A DNA stretch of 64,000 bases from contig DHDR01000034.1 of assembly GCA_002399445.1 (NCBI GenBank), forward strand, positions 31,897 to 95,896. Direction: 5' to 3'. The translations under genes and the position numbers were made by a program. The DNA is from Ruminococcaceae bacterium UBA4871 (GTDB lineage Bacteria > Bacillota > Clostridia > Oscillospirales > Acutalibacteraceae). Every line of letters starts with the position of its first letter. Positions within the stretch are counted from its first letter, which is position 1. This document shows positions 33,458 to 41,502 of this stretch, piece after piece. The notes under the pieces are model-generated. The model had not been told where the DNA came from, searched no databases, and worked only from the letters and a program-made list of their open reading frames with translations.

Positions 33458-34042
33458 ATGGCGTATGATGCTTTTACAGGAGGTGTGGAACCCGGGGGTT
33501 TACGCACAAAGGATGAGATTCGCATCCTGCTATGCTATCTGCTTTCCAGCGTAAACGCCCCCCTCTCCCGCGAAGATATTCTGCAAAGTATACAGGGTAT
33601 GGGGTTGGTAAACTACTTTGAATTGACGGATGCACTGAAAGAGTTAACTGAAAACGGCAATCTGATTTTTGAAAACGACTGCTACACAGCCAGTCCTCAG
33701 GCACGCGTGATTGCACGTCAGCTTGATACGGCTCTGCCGCTCACCGTGCGTGATAAAGCGGTGCGTGCAGCTCTTGGATTGCTGGCACAGGCACGCCGAG
33801 AACGGGAAAATACCGTAGATATTACGGAATGTCCGTCCGGTTACTCCGTACAGTGCCACATTTCCGGTGGAAAAGAAGAAATGATGTCCTTTGTACTGAC
33901 TGTTCCGGACTTGCGGCAGGCAAAGCTAGTCCAGCATAACTTCCAAAAAGCGCCAGAGCGCATCTATCAAATGCTTCTGGCACTGTTGACAGACGACCAT
34001 GAAATGGCAGTTAGTCTCCTAAAACAAGAAAAAGAAGAATAA
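33458..34042 (+). CDS. DUF4364 family protein
   Basis: A 194-residue cytoplasmic protein of the DUF4364 family, common in clostridia and of unknown function. DEIRILLCYLLSS and LSREDILQSIQGMGLVNYFEL, then DALKELTENGNLIF, form an N-terminal winged-helix-like module of the PadR/MarR type, suggesting a DNA-binding or regulatory role. The C-terminal half is alpha/beta (YSVQCHISGGKEEMMSFVLTV). ATG at 33458 follows AGAGGTGTTTGACGGA; earlier in-frame starts lack a site. It is next to the XRE regulator, and a bidirectional terminator follows. Confidence 0.82.
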   Translation: MAYDAFTGGVEPGGLRTKDEIRILLCYLLSSVNAPLSREDILQSIQGMGLVNYFELTDALKELTENGNLIFENDCYTASPQARVIARQLDTALPLTVRDKAVRAALGLLAQARRERENTVDITECPSGYSVQCHISGGKEEMMSFVLTVPDLRQAKLVQHNFQKAPERIYQMLLALLTDDHEMAVSLLKQEKEE

Positions 34043-34092
34043 AAAAGGTCCGGCCGCAGCGCATGAAAATGCTCTTGCAGTCGGATTTTTTA
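34043..34092. terminator. Bidirectional terminator between DUF4364 and bofA
   Basis: AAAAAAGGTCCG...CGGATTTTTT with inner GC and GCAT/ATGC helices. It overlaps the last bases of bofA by 3 bp. Confidence 0.75.
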
Positions 34093-34365
34093 GAAAATAA
34101 GATTGAGCAAAAGCAGCACCGTTACACCCGGCACACCGAGAAAAGCAGAAGTTCCCACGGCAAGCGGACTGATGGGAAGCGACACCCCGGTAAACGCTCC
34201 TGTCAGGTTAACGGCAAGCAGAGCAGCCAACCCTGCAATCACGCTGCCAGCAGCTCCTGCAAATGGTCTTCTGCTTTTTCCTGCCGCAAGAAGCGCTGCA
34301 CTTAACAGGAAGGCTGCAAGAATAAGGATTGCAAACAGAATGTCCCTCACCCCCTTTTCTAACAA
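34090..34365 (-). CDS. bofA: Pro-sigma-K processing inhibitor BofA family protein
   Basis: A small membrane protein of up to 91 residues with two hydrophobic stretches (about 8-27 and 38-53). The C-terminal BofA signature is nearly perfect: NLTGAFTGVSLPISPLAVG then SAFLGVPGVTVLLLLNLIF. In Bacillus BofA holds the SpoIVFB protease inactive until sigma-K is needed. Here the gene is an orphan between DUF4364 and rnr. The start is uncertain: TTG at 34365 lacks a site, and the good AAAGGGGGTGAG site lies inside the frame, pointing to a non-ATG start at 34341 (ATT) or 34338 (CTG), or to GTG at 34350. Confidence 0.85.
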   Translation of the reverse strand: MLEKGVRDILFAILILAAFLLSAALLAAGKSRRPFAGAAGSVIAGLAALLAVNLTGAFTGVSLPISPLAVGTSAFLGVPGVTVLLLLNLIF

Positions 34366-34413
34366 CTATATGGGAATGAGGGACAAATTATACTTTGAGA
34401 TGGAATTTTAGAC

Positions 34414-36537
34414 CTATAAATTATAACCGGCGGGGGCAAAATCAATGCGGCCACTGGAAACATCGGCTGCCACACTTTTCACACGCAGCGCATCACCGAT
34501 CGTCAAACGCTCTTTTGTAGCCGAATCGACCTGTGACAGCTGACCGTCAAATTCAAAGTGTTTGTCCGTAAAAGAAGCTGCCGGAACAAATCCTTCCACC
34601 GTATTGGGCAGCTGAACAAACACACCCCGCATGGTAACGCCGCTGATAATGCCTTCGTATTCTTCTCCAAGATGCTGCTCCATATACTCCGCGGCAAAGC
34701 AATCGTCCGCACTGCGTTCCGAATTCATAGCCCGAATCTCCTGCTCACTGGAATGCTTGGCAGACTCCTGCGCAAATTCTGTATATTTCCGGTCCATCTC
34801 CGTTTTGCTTTCCCCGGCAAGGTAAGCACTCATAATTCTATGGATAGAGGTATCCGGATAGCGACGAATCGGGGAAGTAAAATGGCAGTAATCCTGCAGT
34901 GCAAGTCCAAAGTGGCCAAGCGGTTTTGTGTCATAGCGCGCTTTTGCCATTGTCCGTAAAAGCTGATGAGAAACGACCTTTTCCTTTGGTGTCCCTGCTG
35001 CTTGATCCATGACCTGTGCAAAATTCTTGGTCGTAATATCCGCTGTATGAGAAAGGCAAGCCGGATTTAAGCCAATGGCAACCAAAAGGTCTTTCAACGA
35101 ATCAACGCGGTCCGGATCCGGATGTTCATGTATGCGGTAAACAAACGGCAATTTTTTCTCTTTGCCCAGTTTTGCCGCAGCCTGATTGGCAGCAATCATC
35201 AATTGTTCGATCATCTGTTCCGAAGGACCGCTGTGCCGCGGCAGAACATCAATGCAGCGCCCATTTTCGTCCAGGACAAATTCCGATTCGGAACTGTCGA
35301 TATCAAAATTTCCATTTGCGCGCGCCTTCTTTTTGAGAACTCCGGCAAGTTCACGAGCTGCAGAGAGACTTTCCAACACCGGTGCATATTTTTTCAGCAA
35401 TGCTTCATCTGCTGTGTTATCAAAGATACGATTGACTTCCTCATAAACACCGCGGACTTTGCTGTCAATAACGGATTTGTGGAATTCATAATGCTTCATG
35501 TTCCCTTCACTGTCAAATTCCATGACAGCAGAAAAAGTGAGCTTATCGGTTCCGGCATTTAAAGAACAGACACCGTTGCTGATTTCTTCTGGCAGCATGG
35601 GAATGACACGGTCAGGCAGATAAACAGAAGTCGCACGCTGACGGGCTTCCCTGTCCAACGCCGTTCCGGAACGCACATAATAGGAAACATCTGCAATATG
35701 GACGCCTAAGCGGTAACCCGTTTCTGTGCGCACAACACTGATGGCGTCGTCCAGATCTTTAGCACTGGCACTGTCAATCGTACAAATCGGCCAGCTGCGG
35801 TAATCTGCGCGGCCCACCAAATCGGCCTCTGTAATTGGACGTGAACCAATCGCTTTTGCCTCAGCTTTTACGTCAGCCGGAAACTCCGGGCGGATTCCAT
35901 TGGCATCAATAATGGCATCTGCACAAATCGAAGCGCAGTCCGATTGACCATAGCGCTTGAGAACGCGCGCGATAAAGCGAGAGGAATGCGGCAGACGGCT
36001 GACATCGGCCTGCACCTTATCGCCTATTTTCGCTCCGCAGTGCGGGTAATCCTCAATTGCAATGTTAAATCGAATGGCTGAATCCGGGTGCAGCTCTTCT
36101 CCGTATCCCTCGTCCACAATTGTGCCACTGACGGCTGTGCTAGCGCGTGCCGTAATTTCCATCACTTCACAGCTTGGCCCTTTTTGTCCCTGCCGAATAT
36201 TTCCAAGGACAACAGAATCACCTAAAAATGCATCGTGCAGATCCTCTGCACGCAGAAACATGTCGTCTCCTCCGTCATCCGGACGCGCAAAGGCGAAGCC
36301 ACGGGAAAGTGAAATAATCGTAGCAGGAATTTTGGTATCGTTGTCTGCACACAGACGAACTAAGTGCCGACTATTGACACTGACTTTTTTTTCATGGCGT
36401 AACTGGTTCAGTGCTAAATAGAACGTATTTTTGTACTTTTCTGAAATTCCAAGCTTTCGCATGATAAACCGTGAAGAAAGGTCTTCTCCTGCATGTATAA
36501 GGGTTTCCAAAATCCCTTTTTTGATGTCTTCGACCAT
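34414..36537 (-). CDS. rnr: Ribonuclease R
   Basis: A 707-residue 3'-5' exoribonuclease of the RNase II/RNB family that degrades structured RNA. The order is a winged helix (about 1-65), cold-shock domains (about 66-220), the RNB domain with the Asp cluster in SASAKDLDDAISV and RVIPMLPEEISNGVCSLNAG, and a C-terminal S1 domain (EEYEGIISGVTMRGVFVQLPN). The Lys-rich tail seen in many RNase R proteins is missing. ATG at 36537 follows GGAGGTCCAGT. It follows secG, the usual secG-rnr order, but a hairpin lies between them. Confidence 0.96.
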   Translation of the reverse strand: MVEDIKKGILETLIHAGEDLSSRFIMRKLGISEKYKNTFYLALNQLRHEKKVSVNSRHLVRLCADNDTKIPATIISLSRGFAFARPDDGGDDMFLRAEDLHDAFLGDSVVLGNIRQGQKGPSCEVMEITARASTAVSGTIVDEGYGEELHPDSAIRFNIAIEDYPHCGAKIGDKVQADVSRLPHSSRFIARVLKRYGQSDCASICADAIIDANGIRPEFPADVKAEAKAIGSRPITEADLVGRADYRSWPICTIDSASAKDLDDAISVVRTETGYRLGVHIADVSYYVRSGTALDREARQRATSVYLPDRVIPMLPEEISNGVCSLNAGTDKLTFSAVMEFDSEGNMKHYEFHKSVIDSKVRGVYEEVNRIFDNTADEALLKKYAPVLESLSAARELAGVLKKKARANGNFDIDSSESEFVLDENGRCIDVLPRHSGPSEQMIEQLMIAANQAAAKLGKEKKLPFVYRIHEHPDPDRVDSLKDLLVAIGLNPACLSHTADITTKNFAQVMDQAAGTPKEKVVSHQLLRTMAKARYDTKPLGHFGLALQDYCHFTSPIRRYPDTSIHRIMSAYLAGESKTEMDRKYTEFAQESAKHSSEQEIRAMNSERSADDCFAAEYMEQHLGEEYEGIISGVTMRGVFVQLPNTVEGFVPAASFTDKHFEFDGQLSQVDSATKERLTIGDALRVKSVAADVSSGRIDFAPAGYNL

Positions 36538-36584
36538 ACTGGACCTCCATCCGTCATTTTTGACATAAGAAACCGCATGTAACG

Positions 36585-36613
36585 TAAAAAAGCCCCGCAC
36601 TTTGCGGGGCTTT
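36585..36613 (-). terminator. Terminator between secG and rnr, probably partial
   Basis: Minus strand AAGCCCCGC pairs with GCGGGGCTT, followed by six T. Only about 48 bp separate it from the rnr start, and I see no clear promoter there, so read-through may supply rnr. Confidence 0.75.
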
Positions 36614-36621
36614 TACTTTCC

Positions 36622-36873
36622 TTACTTGTGCGCCATGAACATATAGATGTTTGTACCAATAACAAAAATGAAAAAAGCAAGAGCAATAATCTTTGTCCAA
36701 CGCGCAAGGAACGTATCAATGGAACGGGCACTGTTCTGACTCAGGAAAGTATCCGCACCACCTGTGACAACTCCCACATCTTTTTCATGGCCTTCCTGCA
36801 GCAAAACGACCACAATAATCGCAAGAGATGCGATAATCAAAATAATTCCCATAACAATTTCAGGAACAGACAT
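36622..36873 (-). CDS. secG: Preprotein translocase subunit SecG
   Basis: An 83-residue inner-membrane protein with two membrane helices (about 6-24 and 60-79) and a Gly-rich loop (GVVTGGADTFL) between them, the standard SecG layout. It supports SecYEG during protein export. ATG 36873 begins MSVPEIVMGIILI. It has its own promoter (36948-36976) and ends 9 bp before a terminator. Linkage to rnr is conserved in Firmicutes. Confidence 0.92.
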   Translation of the reverse strand: MSVPEIVMGIILIIASLAIIVVVLLQEGHEKDVGVVTGGADTFLSQNSARSIDTFLARWTKIIALAFFIFVIGTNIYMFMAHK

Positions 36874-36947
36874 GAATGGTACCTCCGAATAACCGGCAGC
36901 TCATCAATCAACATAGAAAACTATCCAAGCCACCATAAACTTATTTT

Positions 36948-36976
36948 AGTTTACCACAATCTATTGAAAAATGCAA
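36948..36976 (-). promoter_or_regulatory. secG promoter
   Basis: Minus strand TTGCAT, 17-bp spacer, TAAACT. Confidence 0.6.
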
Positions 36977-36995
36977 GCTTTTTTCTTTGCAGAAT

Positions 36996-37110
36996 TGGTA
37001 TAATGACAAACGGGCTGCACATATTAGATTTCGGAACCTTTAGCATTTGAGCGTTTGCATGCCGGGGGAACCCGCCCCGGCGCAATCGCATCGGGGTGTT
37101 TTTTATTCTT
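36996..37110 (+). ncRNA. Candidate small RNA unit between secG and the topoisomerase genes
   Basis: An extended -10 (TGGTATAAT) on the plus strand at 36996-37004 with no good -35. About 100 bp later comes a GC-rich hairpin (CCCCG...CGGGG), followed by seven T. Both neighbours run leftwards, so this would be a free-standing RNA of about 95 nt. It contains an additional GCCGGGG/CCCCGGC helix. The only reading frame (37003-37050, 15 codons) would be leaderless and is not convincing. It matches no RNA family that I know. Confidence 0.4.
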
Positions 37111-39349
37111 TTAATTTTAGTTGTTCCCCTTCCATTTCCTGAACCGTTGGCAGAGCGCCAATGGCGGGAATAGAGGACTTTCGGCAGCGTTCCGGTTTCT
37201 CCACATCGCCCTCTTCATAAAGTTTAGCAGACTTCAGCAAAGCATGACGGCGTAAAGTCATCACCTGAATGCCCTGTGTACTGCGCGTGGATTTGGCCGC
37301 AATTTTTTGCGTGTGCACCAGAAGTCTTCTGCCGTTGGTTGCCGTGAACAACACTTCGCAGTCCGCACCAAAGTTCAAAATGGATATCACCGGACTTTTA
37401 TCGTTGTAAGCATTCATCAGCCGTTTCCGGTTCGTTTTTGTCTGATAGGAGCTAAGTGCAATTTTAGCTGCTTTTCCATTTTCAAAGCAAAACAGTACAT
37501 AACCATTGTAATCCTTCGTAACGATCATCTGCAGGATATTTTCTCCCTCCTCCATCTGCAGCTTTGCAGGAACAAAATCGCCCAAAACACTGGCTTTCGT
37601 ATCTTCAAAGTCGCTGACCCTTGCTTTATAAACCCGGCATTTGTCTGTAAAAAACAACAATTCGCTGGAATTGGTTGATTCAATGTGCTGGGTAACTTGG
37701 TCGCCTTCTTTGAGTTTTTGCTCATTGCTCATACGCAGAGACTGAGGCGTGATTTTTTTAAAATAGCCGTCTTTTGTAAAGAACAAATTGACGGGATAGT
37801 CCGGCACCTCATCCAGTTTCTCCTCGACATCTGCAAGCTCATCCTCATATAAAAGGATGCTGCGCCGCGGCTGTCCGTATTTGGAGGCGACCTCTTTCAG
37901 TTCTCGAACAATAATTTTTTTGATTTTCCCGGGATCATCCAGCACAGCATTCAGTTCGGCAATGTCATGCTGCAGCTGCGCAGTTTCTTCCGTACGCTTC
38001 AGGATATATTCCCGGTTCAAATGGCGCAGTTTAATCTCCGCCACATATTCTGCCTGCACTTCATCAATGCCAAAGCCCGTCATCAAATTGGGCACCACTT
38101 CTGTTTCTTCTGCGGTTCCGCGGATAATCGCAATGGCTTTATCCAAATCCAGCAGAATAGTTTCCAAGCCCTTAAGCAGATGCAGTTTATCCATTTTTTT
38201 CTGCAAGTCAAACATCGTACGGCGGCGGACACAACTCATGCGGAACTTTGTCCATTCATTCAGGATGTCGCCAACACCCATGACCCGCGGGACACCATTC
38301 ACCAAAATATTAAAATTGCAGGAAAAAGTATCTTCCAGTGTCGTCAGACGGAAAAGTTTGGCCATCAGCTTGTCCGGGTCCGCACCGCGTTTCAGGTCAA
38401 TTGTAATCTTCAGGCCGGCAAGGCCGGTCTCATCACGAATATCGGAAATTTCCCGCACTTTGCCCTGCTTCACAAGGTCAATGACCTTTTCAACAATGAC
38501 TTCCACGGTTGTGCTGGGGGGAATCTGCGTAATGTCAATGCAATTCGCAGAGGCATCATAACTGTAACGGCTCCGCACGCGGATTCCTCCGCGTCCCGTT
38601 CGATAAATTTTCTCCATTTGTTCCCGATCATACAGGATTTGCCCGCCGCCGGGAAAGTCCGGCGCCTGCAGCGTGGAAAGGAGATCATGTTTTGGGTGCA
38701 GAATACGTGCAGCGGCCGTTTCGCAGACTTCCCGTAGATTAAAGGAACAGACACTGCTCGCCATACCCACCGCAATACCGGTATTGGCATTTACGAGTAC
38801 ACTCGGAAAGGTGGCCGGCAGCAGTGTCGGTTCTTTCATGGTATTATCATAATTATCGACAAAGTCGACGGTATCCTTGTCGATATCCCGAAAAAGCTCA
38901 TTGCAAATGGGGTCTAGCTTTGCTTCCGTGTAACGGGATGCCGCCCATGCCATGTCCCGGCTGTAAAATTTTCCGAAGTTGCCTTTACTGTCAATATAGG
39001 GGTGGAGCAGCGCCTCATAGCCGCGGGAAAGACGAACCATGGTATCATAGATTGCCGCATCTCCGTGCGGATTTAACCGCATAGTTTGTCCAACAATATT
39101 GGCGCTTTTGGTTTTGGCACCGGTAAGCAGTCCCATTTTGTACATCGTAAACAGCAACTTCCGATGGCTTGGCTTAAAGCCGTCTATTTCCGGAATAGCG
39201 CGGCTCATAATTACGCTCATAGCATAGGGCATATAGTTCGTTTCAAGTGTGGAAACAATCGGCTGCTCTACAACTTTTCCGGCACCCTCAATCACACCGT
39301 GCGCTTTTGGCACAGGAGCTTTATGTTCTGTTTTTCTCCGTCTTGGCAT
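37103..39349 (-). CDS. parC: Type IIA topoisomerase subunit A, ParC-like
   Basis: A 748-residue DNA-breaking subunit. The active-site Tyr140 is in AASRYTEAKL, and RLNPHGDAAIYDTMVRLSR gives the quinolone-determining region. The C-terminal beta-pinwheel (about 480-715) has no canonical GyrA box, so decatenation (topoisomerase IV type) is likelier than gyrase. The N-terminal 35 residues are a basic extension. It lies 54 bp after its ATPase partner. Clostridia carry such a second gyrase-like pair besides gyrAB, so gyrA is a possible alternative name. Confidence 0.9.
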   Translation of the reverse strand: MPRRRKTEHKAPVPKAHGVIEGAGKVVEQPIVSTLETNYMPYAMSVIMSRAIPEIDGFKPSHRKLLFTMYKMGLLTGAKTKSANIVGQTMRLNPHGDAAIYDTMVRLSRGYEALLHPYIDSKGNFGKFYSRDMAWAASRYTEAKLDPICNELFRDIDKDTVDFVDNYDNTMKEPTLLPATFPSVLVNANTGIAVGMASSVCSFNLREVCETAAARILHPKHDLLSTLQAPDFPGGGQILYDREQMEKIYRTGRGGIRVRSRYSYDASANCIDITQIPPSTTVEVIVEKVIDLVKQGKVREISDIRDETGLAGLKITIDLKRGADPDKLMAKLFRLTTLEDTFSCNFNILVNGVPRVMGVGDILNEWTKFRMSCVRRRTMFDLQKKMDKLHLLKGLETILLDLDKAIAIIRGTAEETEVVPNLMTGFGIDEVQAEYVAEIKLRHLNREYILKRTEETAQLQHDIAELNAVLDDPGKIKKIIVRELKEVASKYGQPRRSILLYEDELADVEEKLDEVPDYPVNLFFTKDGYFKKITPQSLRMSNEQKLKEGDQVTQHIESTNSSELLFFTDKCRVYKARVSDFEDTKASVLGDFVPAKLQMEEGENILQMIVTKDYNGYVLFCFENGKAAKIALSSYQTKTNRKRLMNAYNDKSPVISILNFGADCEVLFTATNGRRLLVHTQKIAAKSTRSTQGIQVMTLRRHALLKSAKLYEEGDVEKPERCRKSSIPAIGALPTVQEMEGEQLKLKE

Positions 39350-39403
39350 AAGTTACCTGCCTCTCTGAAAAATAAAATACAGTAATGCTTTTTCCATGTC
39401 TGC

Positions 39404-41383
39404 TCAGCTGACATCCAGCTCATCGACATATTCCCTGCCATGTTCCGCAATATAGGCTTTGCGGCCACTCAGGTTATCCCCCAGCAGCAGGTCAAAAGTC
39501 TCTCCGGTAGCCAGTGCGTCAGAAGGCATCACCTTGATCAACCGGCGTGTAGTAGGGTTCATGGTAGTCAGGTTCATCATATCCGGTTCGTTTTCGCCCA
39601 ATCCTTTGCTGCGCTGGATGGTAAACTTTCTGCCTTCCAGTTGTCGGAGAAACTTCTCCTTTTCGACTTCATCATATGCAAAATAGGTTTCTTCTTTGCA
39701 CTGAATCTCATAGAGCGGAGACTCTGCAATAAACACTTTGCCCTGCCGAATCAGCTCCGGCGTCAGACGATAAAGCATGGTGAGCAACAGGGTGCGTATT
39801 TGGAACCCATCCACATCAGCATCCGTGCAAAGGATAATTTTATTCCACCGCAGGCTGTCCATATTGAAAGAACTGAGGTCTTTGTTGGATTTACTTTTCA
39901 CCTGAACACCGCAGCCCAATACCTTAATTAAGTCTGTAATGACGTCGCTTTTAAAAATCCGGTCATAGTCCGCTTTCAGACAGTTAAGGATTTTACCACG
40001 GATGGGCATGATGGCCTGAAAATCGGGATCGCGTGCCTGTTTGCAGGCGCCAAGAGCCGAATCCCCTTCCACAATGAAAATTTCCCTGTGGGAAACATCC
40101 TTGCTGCGGCAGTCCACAAATTTGGCAACCCGGCTGGTAATATCCATGTTGGAAGTCAGTTTCTTTTTTAAATTCCGCCGAGTTTTTTCCGCATCTTCAC
40201 GGCTGCGCTTGTTAATCAGTACCTGCGCGGCAATCTTGTCCGCTTCCAAAGGATTTTCAATGAAGTAAATTTCCAACTGATGGCGAAGCACCTCTGTCAT
40301 TGCTTCCTGAATGCCTTTATTGGTAATTGCCTTTTTTGTTTGGTTTTCATAGGAAGTCCGGTTGCTGAAAGAAGAAATGACAAGCATCAGGCAGTCTTCC
40401 ACATCTGAAAAAGTAATGCGGCTTTCATTTTTATTATATTTTCCATTTTGCTTGAGATAGGAATCAATTTGATAAACAAAGGCATTACGTGCGGCTTTGT
40501 CCGGCGCACCTCCATGTTCCAGCCAGCTGGAATTGTGGTAATACTCGGTCATATGCTTTTTATTGGAAAAAGCCAAAGCAATATTCATTTTCACTTTATA
40601 TTCTGGTTTGTCGACCCGGTCACGCACCTTCCGTTCCGCTTGCCAAAACTGCACAGAAGTCAGGGCATCCTCTCCTGCCGCTTCCTTCATGTAGTCCTCA
40701 ATGCCATGGGCATACAAAAATTCCTGTGTATCAAAGCGATTGCCATTCTGATTGCGGAACACAAACTTCAGGCCGTCATTGACAATTGCCTGACGGCGCA
40801 GAATATCCATATAGTATTCCACAGGCACATGAATATCCGTAAAAACCTGCAGGTCCGGTTTCCACCGAATTTTGGTTCCGCTCTTTGCCGTACTCGGTTC
40901 CTTGTGCAGGCCGCCCACATTTTTACCGTGCTCAAAATGCAGAGTGTATTTTGTTTCGCCAGTGTGGATTTCCACATCCATATATTCGGAAGCATACTGG
41001 GTAGCACACAGGCCGAGGCCATTCAGACCAAGGCTGTATTCGTAGCTGCCCCCCTCATCATTATTGTACTTGCCGCCGGCATACATTTCGCAGAAAACCA
41101 ATTCCCAGTTATAGCGCTTTTCCTTTGGGTTATAATCCACCGGGCAGCCACGGCCGTGATCCTCCACCTCGACAGAGAAGTCACCATAGCGAGTAATCAC
41201 AATCTCCTTGCCATAGCCCTCCCGTGCCTCATCAATTGAATTGGAGATGATTTCAAAAATGGAATGTTCACATCCCTCAATGCCATCTGAGCCGAAAATA
41301 ACAGCTGGGCGTAAGCGCACACGGTCAGCACCTTTCAGCATTGAGATACTTTCATTATTATATTTTTGTTCTTTCTTTGGCAT
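39404..41383 (-). CDS. parE: Type IIA topoisomerase subunit B, ParE-like
   Basis: A 659-residue ATPase subunit. GHKL motifs are FEIISNSIDEAREGYG, EVEDHGRGCPVDYN and GLNGLGLCATQYAS. The TOPRIM domain has the metal-binding Glu in IVEGDSALGACKQARD and the DxD in CTDADVDGFQI. EGDSALG replaces the usual EGDSAGG, marking a divergent subgroup. The frame is open to 41488, but ATG at 41383 follows AGGAGACAGGAT and starts the homology. It works with the ParC-like subunit just downstream. A terminator separates it from ftsH upstream in position (downstream of neither gene's promoter). Confidence 0.9.
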   Translation of the reverse strand: MPKKEQKYNNESISMLKGADRVRLRPAVIFGSDGIEGCEHSIFEIISNSIDEAREGYGKEIVITRYGDFSVEVEDHGRGCPVDYNPKEKRYNWELVFCEMYAGGKYNNDEGGSYEYSLGLNGLGLCATQYASEYMDVEIHTGETKYTLHFEHGKNVGGLHKEPSTAKSGTKIRWKPDLQVFTDIHVPVEYYMDILRRQAIVNDGLKFVFRNQNGNRFDTQEFLYAHGIEDYMKEAAGEDALTSVQFWQAERKVRDRVDKPEYKVKMNIALAFSNKKHMTEYYHNSSWLEHGGAPDKAARNAFVYQIDSYLKQNGKYNKNESRITFSDVEDCLMLVISSFSNRTSYENQTKKAITNKGIQEAMTEVLRHQLEIYFIENPLEADKIAAQVLINKRSREDAEKTRRNLKKKLTSNMDITSRVAKFVDCRSKDVSHREIFIVEGDSALGACKQARDPDFQAIMPIRGKILNCLKADYDRIFKSDVITDLIKVLGCGVQVKSKSNKDLSSFNMDSLRWNKIILCTDADVDGFQIRTLLLTMLYRLTPELIRQGKVFIAESPLYEIQCKEETYFAYDEVEKEKFLRQLEGRKFTIQRSKGLGENEPDMMNLTTMNPTTRRLIKVMPSDALATGETFDLLLGDNLSGRKAYIAEHGREYVDELDVS

Positions 41384-41449
41384 ATCCTGTCTCCTGTCAT
41401 TAACGATCTGCTGTATCCAAAAATCAAGCAAAAGCTTTTTCAAGCCTTG

Positions 41450-41485
41450 AAAACAAGAATCAGGGGAATGACTGCATCCCCCTGA
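41450..41485 (-). terminator. Terminator after ftsH
   Basis: Minus strand TCAGGGG pairs with CCCCTGA, followed by TTCTTGTTTT. It separates ftsH from the topoisomerase pair. Confidence 0.75.
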
Positions 41486-41502
41486 CAAATCCTAACTATT
41501 CA

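Noticed and set aside
36996..37110. SRP RNA or 6S RNA
   Set aside because: The SRP GGAA tetraloop/asymmetric-loop motif and the 6S open-bubble layout are not seen; kept only as an unnamed candidate RNA.
40448..41239. Plus-strand reading frame of 263 codons
   Set aside because: It is opposite the ParE-like gene, whose motifs run throughout.
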